Assembly: GCF_012277275.1 (NCBI RefSeq)
Contig: NZ_CP051155.1
Location: 2,480,001 to 2,544,000 of the forward strand
DNA: 64,000 nucleotides
Origin: Gephyromycinifex aptenodytis
GTDB lineage: Bacteria; Actinomycetota; Actinomycetes; Actinomycetales; Dermatophilaceae
Direction of reading: 5' to 3'
Numbering within the stretch: position 1 is the stretch's first letter; each line of letters opens with the position of its first letter. The notes beneath the pieces were generated by a model, which made no database searches, was not told the origin of the DNA, and saw only the letters and a program-made list of their open reading frames with translations. The translations under genes were made by a program, and so were the position numbers. This document shows positions 1 to 8,367 of this stretch, in pieces.

Positions 1-763
1 AGGTGCAGAAACCGATCGGGGCCACCACCGGCACCCCGGCATCGGAGAGCACCTTGGCCTCCACCCGATAGGTCGCCGACAACGTTTCGGTGGTCAGCAC
101 CTCTTCGGGGGTCCCGAACTGCACGGAACGCCCGTCGCGCAGCACCAGGAGCTGGTCGCAGAACCGCGCGGCGAGGTTGATGTCGTGCATCGGAACCAAG
201 GTGACCCCGCCGCTGCCGGCGGTGCGCTGGCGCACGAACGTCAGCACCTTGAGCTGGTGGTGCAGGTCCAACGCCGAGGTCGGTTCGTCCAGCAGCATGA
301 TCGGCGGTTTGCGCACCGTCATCTGGGCGATGCCGGCCAACTGCCGCTGCCCGCCGGAGAGCTCTCCCAGGTAGCGGTTCGCCAGCTGTTGAATGCCCAA
401 CTCGCCGAGCGCTTCGTAGGCGCGTTCGACGTCGCTACGGTTCGTGCGCCACAGCGAGCGGCGCGCGAGACCGACGATGACCGCCTCGATGACGGTCAGT
501 GCGACATCACCTGGTGGATCCTGCGGAACATAGCCGAGGGCGTCCCGACGCTCCCGCTCGCCGAGTTCGCGCCCGTCAGCGTCCCAGGCGCGGATCGTCC
601 CGCTACCGCGGTGGATACCGGCGATCAAGCGCATGAGGGTCGACTTTCCAGAACCGTTCGGTCCCAGAACCCCGACCACACCCTCGACCGGCGGTAGGTC
701 CACCCCGGCCAACGCGCGGTGGCGCCCATAGGAGTAGTGGATGTCCGACAGGGACAGCTTCAT
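1..763 (-). CDS. Iron-siderophore ABC transporter ATP-binding protein (FecE type, C-terminus cut by window edge)
   Basis: This is the cytoplasmic ATPase that would power iron-siderophore import. Translating the minus strand from the ATG at 763 gives an open frame to the window edge, about 254 residues, so the stop lies outside. Visible motifs in order are Walker A GPNGSGKST, the Q-loop region, the ABC signature LSGGQRQ, Walker B IMLLDEPTS and the H-loop in MHDIN. The FecE/FepC family usually has 250-270 residues, so little is missing. The start overlaps the permease stop as ATGA, meaning translational coupling, and the gene is third in the operon after the binding protein and permease. The iron box upstream of the operon suggests repression by iron. 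The actual siderophore cannot be told. Confidence 0.93.
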   Translation of the reverse strand, partial: MKLSLSDIHYSYGRHRALAGVDLPPVEGVVGVLGPNGSGKSTLMRLIAGIHRGSGTIRAWDADGRELGERERRDALGYVPQDPPGDVALTVIEAVIVGLARRSLWRTNRSDVERAYEALGELGIQQLANRYLGELSGGQRQLAGIAQMTVRKPPIMLLDEPTSALDLHHQLKVLTFVRQRTAGSGGVTLVPMHDINLAARFCDQLLVLRDGRSVQFGTPEEVLTTETLSATYRVEAKVLSDAGVPVVAPIGFCT

Positions 764-1863
764 CGTCCACCTCCGAAGGCGCTCCGGCGACGGAGCAGGA
801 TGATTGCGACGAAGACGGGAACACCGATGGTCGCGGTGAGGATCCCGACGGGGACGGCCACGCCCGGCACGATGACGAGGCTGACCGCGTGGGCGCCGGT
901 GAGCAGCGCCGCTCCGGTCAGCAGCGAGGCAGGCAGCAGATACCGCTGGTCTTCACCAACGAGTACCCGCGCCACGTGCGGCCCCACAAGACCGACGAAA
1001 CCGATAACCCCGACGAACGAGACCGCGATCGCGGCCAGCAGGGAAACGACCACCAGCGTGCCGACCCGCACCCGACGCACGTTGACACCGAGGGCCTGAG
1101 CACGCGCGTCGCCGAACCGCATGGCCGTCAGTCGCCAGCCGTTGACGATGAAGAACGGCACCGCAAGCACTAGGGACAGCCCCACGATCACGATGGCGGG
1201 CCAGGTGGCTCGCTGCATCGAGCCCATGCTCCAGAACACGATCTGCTGCAGGGATTCAACGCTGGCGTTGTATTGCATGAGCGTGAGCAATGCCTGGAAC
1301 AGGAACACCATCGCGATACCGAAAAGGACCACGGTCTCGGTGCTCGCGCCGCGCCAGGAGGAGATCGCCGAGATGATCAGCGCGGTGATCAGGGCCATCC
1401 CGCCCGCGCACACCGTGAGGGTGTACTGCTCGAGGTAGGGCATTTGGAACCGGGTGACGATCGCCAGCGCAGCGCCGAAGGCGGCTGCGGCCGAGACGCC
1501 CAGGGTGAACGGTTCCGCCAACGGGTTGTCCAGGATTGTCTGCATCTGCAGACCGCCGACCGACAGTGATGCGCCGACCAGCACCGCGAGCAAGGCGGGT
1601 GGGAGTCGCAAGTTCCAGACGACGGACTGCAGCTGAGGATCGACTCCCGATGGGTCGATGAGTGCTGCGGTGACTTCCTTGAGGCTGTAGTGCAGCGGCC
1701 CCACCGCCAGCCCTTGGGCGAATGCGTACACCACCAGGACGATCAGGATCACAACCACCGCCAGGCGGCGCAGAGTGCGCCGCCTGGCGATGTCGAGCTG
1801 GTCGCGCGCGCTGGGTGGCGCGCTGCTCGCTGGTGTCTCTTCGTGCTCGATAACTGTTGCCAC
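760..1863 (-). CDS. Iron-siderophore ABC transporter permease (FecCD family)
   Basis: Membrane channel subunit of the same importer. The protein is very hydrophobic with about nine or ten predicted membrane segments and carries the FecCD hallmarks: an R-L-P-P segment followed by GASLSVGGLQMQ, then NPLAEPFTLGVSAAAAFG, and near the end GFVGLVGPHVAR. I chose the GTG at 1863, six bases downstream of the binding protein's stop, giving 367 residues. An upstream ATG at 1938 would lie inside the binding-protein gene and add about 25 residues of non-membrane sequence unlike the family. No good ribosome binding site precedes 1863, so the exact start is uncertain. Only one permease is seen, so it probably works as a homodimer. 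Confidence 0.92.
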   Translation of the reverse strand: MATVIEHEETPASSAPPSARDQLDIARRRTLRRLAVVVILIVLVVYAFAQGLAVGPLHYSLKEVTAALIDPSGVDPQLQSVVWNLRLPPALLAVLVGASLSVGGLQMQTILDNPLAEPFTLGVSAAAAFGAALAIVTRFQMPYLEQYTLTVCAGGMALITALIISAISSWRGASTETVVLFGIAMVFLFQALLTLMQYNASVESLQQIVFWSMGSMQRATWPAIVIVGLSLVLAVPFFIVNGWRLTAMRFGDARAQALGVNVRRVRVGTLVVVSLLAAIAVSFVGVIGFVGLVGPHVARVLVGEDQRYLLPASLLTGAALLTGAHAVSLVIVPGVAVPVGILTATIGVPVFVAIILLRRRSAFGGGR

Positions 1864-1868
1864 GTCGC

Positions 1869-3083
1869 TCAGTCGATCGAGGCCACGACGGTGCCCTGCG
1901 CCGGGAACGGCATGAACTTCTCCGAGAAGTCCTTCCACGTCGCCGCCGGGTCAACATCGGTGAACTTTTCCGGGTGCTGCCACTTCGCGAACGCCTGGTA
2001 AGCGATGAAGTTGTACGGGGCGTCGTAGAACTGGTGGTAGATGCCGTGGACCTTCTTGTTCTCGAAGGCCTTCAGGTGGTCGAAGCCGGGCTGCTTGCCC
2101 AGGGCCTTCAGCGAGGCGGTGGCCGCGGCCTCGTCCGTGTCGTAACCCAGGTTGAGGTAGGACGTCTTGGACTTCTCGTCGATCTTCTGCTCCGACCAGG
2201 CGCCACCGGTGGCGATGAGGATGTCGGGCTGGCTGGCGAGCAACTGCTCGGGGGTCAGGTCGCCTTCTTCACCCTTGAGGAACTTCGCAGCCAGGTTGGT
2301 GCCGCCGACCTGAGCCAGCATCTGGCCGAAGTTGACGTCGTTCCAGGTGGAGCAGCAAGCCTTGAGGCCGGGGGCGCGCCACATGAAGGTGACCGGCTTA
2401 TCGGTGGCCTTCTCGCCCTCCTTGATGAGCGGGTCGACCACGGAGTCGTAGTACTTCAGGAACTCATCGGCCTTGTCCTCGCGGTCGAAGATCTGCCCCA
2501 GCAGCTTCATCGAGACGGCGGTGTTCGTCGCAGGCTTGACCCGGAAGTCGGTGACGACGTACGGGATCTTGGCCTTTTCGATCTTGTCCAGCAGGCCGTT
2601 CTGCTCTGCGGCGCGCATCGAGTCCAGGGTCATTACGTACACGTCCGGCTTGAGCTGGAGCAGCCCCTCGACCGAAAGGTCGCCCGAGTTGACCGAGCCG
2701 ATCTGCGGGATGTCCTTGGCCTCCGGCTCGGCCTTGAGGAGTTGGGCGTACATGTCGGGGGCGGCCCGTTCCATGTCCTTGCCCCAGGCGATGACCTTGT
2801 CGGTCGGGTCGTCCTTGTTGAGGATCATCGTGGCGTAGGCGGCGCGCTGTTCCCCCAGGACGATGCGCTCGGGCTTGTGGTCGAACGTCACGGTGCGGTC
2901 GGCAGCGTCGGTGACGCTGACGGCGGCCTCGGCGGCAGGCGAACTGGCGTCACCGCTGGCGGCGGCTTCGGATGTGGCCTCACCGTTCGCCGGGCTTTCG
3001 GCGCCTGAGTCAGAGCCGCCGCAGGCAGCGAGGAGTGGGGTTGCCGCGAGAGTGGCCACAAGGGCAATTGAACGAAGCTTCAC
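1869..3083 (-). CDS. Iron-siderophore ABC transporter substrate-binding lipoprotein
   Basis: Surface lipoprotein that captures ferric siderophore and delivers it to the permease. The N-terminus has a signal peptide with lipobox LAAC, predicted lipid-modified Cys21, followed by a low-complexity Ala/Ser/Glu linker to about residue 55. The mature part has the periplasmic-binding-protein type III layout: an opening segment VTDAADRTVTFDHKPERIV typical of FecB/FepB proteins, and later LLASQPDILIATGG. The start is a GTG at 3083, with AAGG seven bases upstream. It is the first gene of the operon and an iron box lies 30 bases upstream of its start. An unusual Cys pair (ACCSTW, around residue 239) sits in the mature domain. 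Ligand specificity is unknown. Confidence 0.93.
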   Translation of the reverse strand: MKLRSIALVATLAATPLLAACGGSDSGAESPANGEATSEAAASGDASSPAAEAAVSVTDAADRTVTFDHKPERIVLGEQRAAYATMILNKDDPTDKVIAWGKDMERAAPDMYAQLLKAEPEAKDIPQIGSVNSGDLSVEGLLQLKPDVYVMTLDSMRAAEQNGLLDKIEKAKIPYVVTDFRVKPATNTAVSMKLLGQIFDREDKADEFLKYYDSVVDPLIKEGEKATDKPVTFMWRAPGLKACCSTWNDVNFGQMLAQVGGTNLAAKFLKGEEGDLTPEQLLASQPDILIATGGAWSEQKIDEKSKTSYLNLGYDTDEAAATASLKALGKQPGFDHLKAFENKKVHGIYHQFYDAPYNFIAYQAFAKWQHPEKFTDVDPAATWKDFSEKFMPFPAQGTVVASID

Positions 3084-3112
3084 GAGTTGGCCTTACGGGT
3101 GGGGGAAATAGG

Positions 3113-3131
3113 TAAGGACAACCTAACCTAA
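3113..3131 (-). promoter_or_regulatory. Iron box (IdeR/DtxR-type operator) for the siderophore uptake operon
   Basis: On the minus strand the 19 bases read TTAGGTTAGGTTGTCCTTA. Against the consensus TTAGGTTAGGCTAACCTAA, 15 of 19 match, with a perfect left half. It lies 30 bases upstream of the binding-protein start. From knowledge of actinobacterial IdeR/DmdR regulation I infer Fe(II)-dependent repression; the regulator itself is not in this window. Confidence 0.8.
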
Positions 3132-3176
3132 TGTTCACGCCAATGTGAAGTCCGCCCCTGGGGTCGGCCTGTCGCG

Positions 3177-3698
3177 TCAGTGTCGGTGGCGAACGTCGAG
3201 GTCTGTCCGCGAGACGAGTTTGTCCAACAGGCGCACCAGCGTGGCCTGTTCGTCCTGGGTCAGGGCGGCGGTCCAGGCGACTTCGCGCTCATGCTGGGCA
3301 GCGAAGAGCGACTGGATCTCTCGCTCTCCCCGGGTGCTCAGGGACAGGATCACCGAGCGCCCGTCATGGGCAGCCGGTTCGCGATGCAGCAGACCCTCGC
3401 GCAGCAGCGGGCCGAGATGGTTGGAGACGGCAGCCCGCGTCAAGCCGGTGAGTTCGGCGACCCGGCGCGGTTCGAGATCGCCAGCGAGCCACAGCACGTA
3501 CAGGATGCGAAACGTCGCCCAGGAACGTCCCGCCGGGCGATGGACGCTCGCTTCCAGGTCGTAGGTGATGATCCCGGACGCGCGGTTGAGAGTGAGCAGG
3601 AGTTCGGTGGCGTGCGGGTCGCTGAACCCCTGCTGGGTCAGGCGCGTGCGCGCCAGGCGCACGAAAGACCAGAAATCCAGTTCTTCGTCGCTCGTCAT
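3177..3698 (-). CDS. MarR family transcriptional regulator
   Basis: A 173-residue winged-helix repressor. The central part (GRSWATFRILYVLWLAG, then RRVAELTGLTRAAVSNHL) is the MarR DNA-recognition region, followed by the wing DGRSVILSLSTRG. The N-terminal stretch of about 55 residues before it is longer than in minimal MarR proteins. It is transcribed divergently from hmgA, and the 90-base gap holds a perfect 7-4-7 inverted repeat over the likely hmgA promoter. I infer that it represses the homogentisate operon and itself, with an aromatic catabolite as inducer. The ligand is not evident from sequence. Confidence 0.88.
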   Translation of the reverse strand: MTSDEELDFWSFVRLARTRLTQQGFSDPHATELLLTLNRASGIITYDLEASVHRPAGRSWATFRILYVLWLAGDLEPRRVAELTGLTRAAVSNHLGPLLREGLLHREPAAHDGRSVILSLSTRGEREIQSLFAAQHEREVAWTAALTQDEQATLVRLLDKLVSRTDLDVRHRH

Positions 3699-3740
3699 TG
3701 CTTGTTCACCTCTGGCGCGGGTCCGGTCTGTCGGCTACCG

Positions 3741-3768
3741 TTGACAAGATAGTACAGAGATGTACTAC
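3741..3768 (+). promoter_or_regulatory. hmgA promoter with MarR-type operator
   Basis: TTGACA at 3741-3746 is followed after 16 bases by TACTAC at 3763-3768, a plausible -35/-10 pair for hmgA. Between and across them lies the perfect inverted repeat TAGTACA-GAGA-TGTACTA (3750-3767). Such a repeat inside the promoter next to a divergent marR gene is the usual arrangement for a MarR operator. The hmgA ribosome binding site AGGAGA is at 3778-3783. Confidence 0.7.
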
Positions 3769-3788
3769 AGGGATGACAGGAGAGTTCG

Positions 3789-5057
3789 ATGGCTTACTAC
3801 CGCAGTGTGGGCAGCATCCCGCCGAAGCGCCACACCCAGCACCGCACGCCTGAGGGGGAGCTCTACTACGAGGAGCTCATGGGTGAGGAGGGTTTCAGCT
3901 CCGACTCCAGCCTGCTCTACCACCGCGGTCTGCCCTCAGCGCTGAACGACATCCGTGAGTGGGACATCGGCGACCACAGCCTGACGCCCAACGCGCCCCT
4001 GACACCGCGGCACCACAAGCTGCACGACCTCTTCCCCGCCGGGGCGGAGCAGGGTGTGGACGCGGTTCGGGGCAGGCGTCTCGTGCTCGGCAACGCCGAC
4101 GTGCGCCTGGCCTATGTCGCCGCTGACACCATCAGCCCGTGGTACCGCAACGCCATCGGCGATGAGTGCGTCTATGTGGAGCGCGGAAACGCTCGCCTAG
4201 AAACCGTTTTCGGTGCGTTCGACGTGCGCGAGGGCCACTACGCGATCATCCCGCGCGCGACGACGCACCGGTGGCTGCCGGTGACGCCACGCGACGGCGA
4301 GGCCTACCGTGAGCCGTTTCGCGCCTACTTCATCGAAGCCAACAGCCACATCACCCCACCCCATCGCTACCTGAGCCGTTACGGGCAGTTGCTGGAGCAC
4401 AGCCCGTTCTGTGAACGCGACTATGTCGTTCCGAGCGAGCCGTTGCTGGCCGAGAACATCGGCGCCGACCCGGCCGAGGCGACCGAGGTCTACATCAAGC
4501 ATCGTGGTCGCGGTCCCAGCGGCATCGGGGGTTCGGTGCACACCCAGCCGCACCACCCGCTGGACGTGGTCGGCTGGGACGGCTGCCTCTACCCGTTCCT
4601 GCTGCACATCAGCGATTACGAGCCGATCACCGGCCGGGTGCACCAACCGCCGCCGGCGCACCAGGTGTGGGAGGGGCACAACTTCGTGGTGTGCAACTTC
4701 GTGCCTCGCAAGGTGGACTACCACCCGCTGGCTATCCCGGTGCCGTACTACCACTCCAACGTGGATTCCGATGAGGTGATGTTCTACGTCGCCGGTGACT
4801 ACGAGGCGCGTAAGGGCTCCGGCATCGGCCGCGGATCGATCTCGCTGCACCCGGCGGGGCACGCCCACGGCCCGCAGCCGGGCGCCATGGAGGCCTCCCT
4901 GGGGATGGAGGCCTTCGACGAGACCGCCGTCATGGTCGATACTTTCCGCCCGCTGGACCTGGGCGAGGCCGGCCTTGCCTGCGAGGATGAGAACTATCCG
5001 TGGTCCTGGAGCGGCGGCCGCCGCGTGTTGGCCAATGAGGAGAAGAAGACGCCATGA
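3789..5057 (+). CDS. hmgA: Homogentisate 1,2-dioxygenase
   Basis: Fe(II) enzyme that opens the ring of homogentisate to maleylacetoacetate in phenylalanine/tyrosine breakdown. The 422-residue product is of family length and has the double-cupin layout. The C-terminal iron site is visible: His322 with the acidic pair Asp328/Glu329 in HSNVDSDEVMFY, and His358/His360 in GHAHGPQPG. The start ATG at 3789 has AGGAGA seven bases upstream. The stop overlaps the next gene as ATGA, so the two are translationally coupled. A MarR operator sits in the promoter. The dioxygenase that makes homogentisate from 4-hydroxyphenylpyruvate is not in this window. Confidence 0.95.
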   Translation: MAYYRSVGSIPPKRHTQHRTPEGELYYEELMGEEGFSSDSSLLYHRGLPSALNDIREWDIGDHSLTPNAPLTPRHHKLHDLFPAGAEQGVDAVRGRRLVLGNADVRLAYVAADTISPWYRNAIGDECVYVERGNARLETVFGAFDVREGHYAIIPRATTHRWLPVTPRDGEAYREPFRAYFIEANSHITPPHRYLSRYGQLLEHSPFCERDYVVPSEPLLAENIGADPAEATEVYIKHRGRGPSGIGGSVHTQPHHPLDVVGWDGCLYPFLLHISDYEPITGRVHQPPPAHQVWEGHNFVVCNFVPRKVDYHPLAIPVPYYHSNVDSDEVMFYVAGDYEARKGSGIGRGSISLHPAGHAHGPQPGAMEASLGMEAFDETAVMVDTFRPLDLGEAGLACEDENYPWSWSGGRRVLANEEKKTP

Positions 5058-6001
5058 CGAGCATCCCCGCCGTCCTTCGAGGCCTGTGTGACGACGCCGC
5101 AATCTTCCCGCCCGGCAATAAGCCTCTTGTGCACGCTGTGCCCGACCACATCCTGCATCACCGCAGCGACTACGCCGCGCTGGTCGGCCCCTTTATCATC
5201 AGTGCCGCCAAACTCGTGGAGCTGCCGCCGCTGCTGAGCGGGCTGCCGCGTACCTCCTTGGCCGTGTCGGTGACGGTCCCTTCGCCGCAGGAGGCGCAGG
5301 CCGTCATCACCTCGGCAGCGTTGTTGCCGCCACTTCGCCTGGCCGGACTGGAGATCGCGGTGCCGGATTCGATGAGCGCCGAGGATGTCATTCCGGCCCT
5401 CGGACAGGCTCTGGCGGGGGTAGACGTCGAAGGCGGCGGGCTGGGCGTGTACGTGGAAATTCCGCGGGATCATCGACGCTCGAAGCTGATCGACCTGCTC
5501 GCGGGTACGCCCTATCGGGCCAAGTTCCGCACCGGCGGGATCCGCGCTGACCTTTACCCCTCAGAGAACGAACTTGCCGGCGCCATCCAGGCGGTCGTGC
5601 GTGCCGGGATCGCTTTCAAGGCCACCGCTGGGCTGCACCATGCGGTGCGCAACACCGAGCCCGAGCACCGCTTCGAGCAGCATGGTTTCCTGAACGTGAT
5701 GCTGGCCACCGACGCCGCCGCCCAGGGCGCCGAGCGCAGCGAGATCGCCGAACTGCTGGGCGAGCGCAACGGGCCGACTCTGGCCGAGCGCCTGCGCGCC
5801 CTGCCGACCGCGCGCGCCGAGCGCCTGCGGGCGTCATTCCGTTCCTACGGCACCTGCAGCATCGACGAACCGCTCGCCGAACTCCTGGAGTTGGGCTTGA
5901 TCGATCGTCGCGCCGCCGCTGAGCAGCCAGAACCCGGACCAGGTGGCGGGCCTGAGGTCCGTCTCACCGAGCACGGCCGTCACCGAGGAGCGGCCGACTA
6001 G
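5054..6001 (+). CDS. Protein of unknown function between hmgA and fahA (possible maleylacetoacetate isomerase)
   Basis: I do not recognise a characterised family. The 315-residue protein is soluble, without signal peptide or membrane segments. Its most family-like part lies in the second half: AKFRTGGIRADLYPSE, then IAFKATAGLHHAVR and HGFLNVMLATDAA, regions of tightly spaced polar residues that look like an active site. Its start overlaps the hmgA stop (ATGA) and fahA follows 55 bases later, so it is almost certainly part of the homogentisate operon. Between HmgA and FahA products one reaction is needed, maleylacetoacetate to fumarylacetoacetate, normally done by a glutathione S-transferase zeta enzyme; actinobacteria mostly lack glutathione and no such gene is here. 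Assigning it that step is inference from context only. Confidence 0.85.
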   Translation: MTSIPAVLRGLCDDAAIFPPGNKPLVHAVPDHILHHRSDYAALVGPFIISAAKLVELPPLLSGLPRTSLAVSVTVPSPQEAQAVITSAALLPPLRLAGLEIAVPDSMSAEDVIPALGQALAGVDVEGGGLGVYVEIPRDHRRSKLIDLLAGTPYRAKFRTGGIRADLYPSENELAGAIQAVVRAGIAFKATAGLHHAVRNTEPEHRFEQHGFLNVMLATDAAAQGAERSEIAELLGERNGPTLAERLRALPTARAERLRASFRSYGTCSIDEPLAELLELGLIDRRAAAEQPEPGPGGGPEVRLTEHGRHRGAAD

Positions 6002-6056
6002 CGCGGCCGCGTTCCTTTGATCCGCCCTCTACCGCTTTGACGTGGAAGGACCACCT

Positions 6057-7250
6057 ATGACCGACACCATCCGCCTGCATGTCCCCGAGAATTCGGGGTT
6101 CGGCATGTCCAACCTGCCTTATGGGGTGTATTCGGTCGGTGACGGCGTTAAGCGGGTCGCAACCCGAGTCGGGGACAACGTCGTCGACCTGGCCATGCTG
6201 CTGCCGCAGGAGGAAGAGGTTTTCGCCTGCGAACACCTCAACGCGTTCATGGCTCAGGGCTACCAGCGCTGGGTTCAGGTACGTGAGGCGATCCGCTCAG
6301 CGGTCGGCGGGGAGGTTCCGGCAGCGGCGGTGCACCCGGTCTCGCAGGTAAAGATGCACCTGCCGTTCGTGGTGGCGGACTACGTCGACTTCTACGCCAG
6401 CGAGAACCACGCCTCGAACTTGGGCCGGTTGTTCCGACCTGACAACCCCGACCCGTTGATGCCGAACTGGAAGCACCTTCCGGTGGGTTACCACGGCCGG
6501 TCCAGCACCATCGTCGTCTCCGGGGTGGACGTGGTGCGCCCGTGCGGGCAGCGCAAGGGTCCCAACGACCCGGCGCCGGTCTTCGGGCCCTCGACTCGGC
6601 TGGACATCGAGGCCGAGATGGGTTTCGTGGTGGGGGCCGGGAACGAGATGGGCACCTGCATCGGTACGGATGAGGCCGAGCAGCACCTCTTCGGTGCCGT
6701 GATCTTCAACGACTGGTCCGCGCGCGACATCCAGGCCTGGGAGTACGTGCCGCTCGGCCCGAACTTGGGCAAGAGCTTTGCGAGTTCGATCTCCCCATGG
6801 GTGGTGCCGATGCTGGCGTTGAAGCAGGCGCACTGCGCCACCCCGGTGCAGGACCCCGAACCGCTGCCGTACCTGCATATGGAAGAGCCGTGGGGGCTGG
6901 ACATCGCGCTGGAGGTGGAGTGGAACGGCGAGGTCGTCTCCCGGCCGCCGTACTCCACGATGTACTGGTCACCGGCACAGATGCTCGCGCACACCACCGT
7001 CAACGGCGCCGCCACCCGCACCGGCGACGTGTTCGCCTCGGGCACGATCTCAGGCCCGGACAAGAATGAGCGTGGCGCGTTCATCGAGTTGACCTGGGGC
7101 GGTAAAGAGCCGATCACGGTCGGCGGGCAGGAACGCACCTTCGTGCTCGACGGGGACACGATCACCCTGCGCGCCAGCGCCCCCGGCGAGGGCGGGGAAC
7201 GCATCGACTTCGGTGAGGTCACCACCACGATCCGCCCGGCGACCTGCTGA
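6057..7250 (+). CDS. fahA: Fumarylacetoacetase
   Basis: Last enzyme of the homogentisate pathway, hydrolysing fumarylacetoacetate to fumarate and acetoacetate. The 397-residue protein has the short N-terminal FAH domain and then the catalytic domain with DIEAEMGFVVG (paired metal-binding Glu) and FNDWSARDIQAWEYVPLG, followed by LGKSFASSISPWVVP. Length is near the usual 400-440. I chose ATG 6057, six bases after GGAAGGA at 6044-6050; a GTG at 6042 in frame would overlap that ribosome binding site. It is the third gene of the operon and a strong terminator follows 25 bases after the stop. Confidence 0.95.
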   Translation: MTDTIRLHVPENSGFGMSNLPYGVYSVGDGVKRVATRVGDNVVDLAMLLPQEEEVFACEHLNAFMAQGYQRWVQVREAIRSAVGGEVPAAAVHPVSQVKMHLPFVVADYVDFYASENHASNLGRLFRPDNPDPLMPNWKHLPVGYHGRSSTIVVSGVDVVRPCGQRKGPNDPAPVFGPSTRLDIEAEMGFVVGAGNEMGTCIGTDEAEQHLFGAVIFNDWSARDIQAWEYVPLGPNLGKSFASSISPWVVPMLALKQAHCATPVQDPEPLPYLHMEEPWGLDIALEVEWNGEVVSRPPYSTMYWSPAQMLAHTTVNGAATRTGDVFASGTISGPDKNERGAFIELTWGGKEPITVGGQERTFVLDGDTITLRASAPGEGGERIDFGEVTTTIRPATC

Positions 7251-7275
7251 GCGAACCGGCCGACGCAGACCGCGA

Positions 7276-7319
7276 GAGGCCCCCGCAGCGACAATCTCCA
7301 CGGTTGCTGCGGGGGCCTC
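7276..7319 (+). terminator. Terminator of the hmgA-fahA operon
   Basis: A perfect 14-bp stem (GAGGCCCCCGCAGC pairing with GCTGCGGGGGCCTC) around a loop of 16 bases, 25 bases after the fahA stop. There is no long T-run, as is common in actinobacteria. Confidence 0.85.
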
Positions 7320-7514
7320 CTCGTCTCACGATCACCCCGACCGGGCCCTGCCTGCGCTGGCGAACCACCCCGAATAGGCCGAAGCACGGAAAGCATTGCT
7401 CGGCTGCCTGCAGGTCTGCCGGTCAGACGGGGGCGGCGCGAGGAGCCGCGGGCAGCGGCCCCGACACCCAAGAGCCACCGTCCCGTCAGATGGCGGCAGC
7501 GAACGTCCAACTGC
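7320..7514. other. Gap between convergent transcription units
   Basis: About 195 bases between the fahA terminator and the end of the leftward membrane-protein genes. Only a short open frame with arginine-rich shadow composition runs through it. I see no gene, repeat or RNA element here. Confidence 0.5.
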
Positions 7515-7979
7515 CTAGCTGGCGACTGCCCCGACCTGGTGCGTAGCCGCGTCGCGGGTGCGCTTCAGCCAGCGCAGCACGAGCACCGGAAGTACAGCAG
7601 GCAACAGCAGGTAACCGATGCCGTAGTACGACCACACCGAAGCGTGCGGGAACCACTGCGGCACCGCGATGCTCAAGGTGCCGACGATGATCACGCCGGT
7701 CAGCTCCACGAGGCACAGCACGCGCATTGCCGCCCGGGAACCGGGATGGCCCCAGCGCAGCAGCAGGACGAAACCGACCACGTAGACGGCCGCTGCCAGC
7801 GCCGACAGTGAATACGCGACGGGTGCCTCGTCGAACTTCGTCGCCAACTCGACGACGGCGCGAGAGGTCGCCCCGACGGCGAAGATGCCGTAGAGCAGAG
7901 TGAAGATTCGTCCCGGACCCTCGCTGGGGGCCGAGACCGCGCGGTGCGAGGCGGAATCAGACGATCTGGAATCAGACAT
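7515..7979 (-). CDS. Small integral membrane protein, unknown function
   Basis: A 154-residue protein with a short polar N-terminus (about 20 residues rich in Ser) and four hydrophobic segments, roughly residues 23-45, 55-75, 85-105 and 118-136. The C-terminus is basic (LRWLKRTRD), as expected for a cytoplasmic end. I do not recognise the family. Its start lies 8 bases inside the end of the preceding small membrane gene, so the two are cotranscribed and coupled. The group also contains an ABC ATPase and a methionine aminopeptidase upstream. It resembles no ABC permease that I know. Confidence 0.75.
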   Translation of the reverse strand: MSDSRSSDSASHRAVSAPSEGPGRIFTLLYGIFAVGATSRAVVELATKFDEAPVAYSLSALAAAVYVVGFVLLLRWGHPGSRAAMRVLCLVELTGVIIVGTLSIAVPQWFPHASVWSYYGIGYLLLPAVLPVLVLRWLKRTRDAATHQVGAVAS

Positions 7980-8346
7980 TGATGTATCCGAACGGGATGC
8001 CGAGGGTCTGCACTTGTCGTACCACCATGATCGCGGCGATGAGGGTGGCGACTCCTACGATAAGCAACCCCCACCGGTCGAACTTCTTGTAGGTCAGCGC
8101 GAAACCAGCCGGGATGATGAGCGGCGTCGAGACCAGGTAGCTGATGTGGGTAGCAAGTCCTGGGGTGCGGAACCCGCTTGCCACGAGGGCCACATCAACC
8201 AGGACGGCTGCCACCGTGACGAACTCGGCCAACGCGAGGACGCCGAGTGTCACCGGACGCGGGAGTCGCCCGATCGCCGCACCCACGAGCAGGACGGCCC
8301 CGAGTACCGCGACTATCGACGCAGCGGCTTCGATGGCGGCGATCAC
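7972..8346 (-). CDS. Small integral membrane protein, unknown function
   Basis: A 124-residue protein with four membrane segments (about residues 5-27, 33-57, 67-83 and 91-110) and almost no soluble part. Its last codons overlap the start of the next small membrane gene. Its start lies 21 bases after the stop of the ABC ATPase gene, with AAGGAGA shortly upstream of the ATG. The proximity suggests that this protein and its neighbour are membrane partners of that ATPase, but they lack the EAA loop region of classical importer permeases. Function unknown. Confidence 0.75.
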   Translation of the reverse strand: MIAAIEAAASIVAVLGAVLLVGAAIGRLPRPVTLGVLALAEFVTVAAVLVDVALVASGFRTPGLATHISYLVSTPLIIPAGFALTYKKFDRWGLLIVGVATLIAAIMVVRQVQTLGIPFGYINV

Positions 8347-8367
8347 GATGTCTCCTTCAACGTGTGC

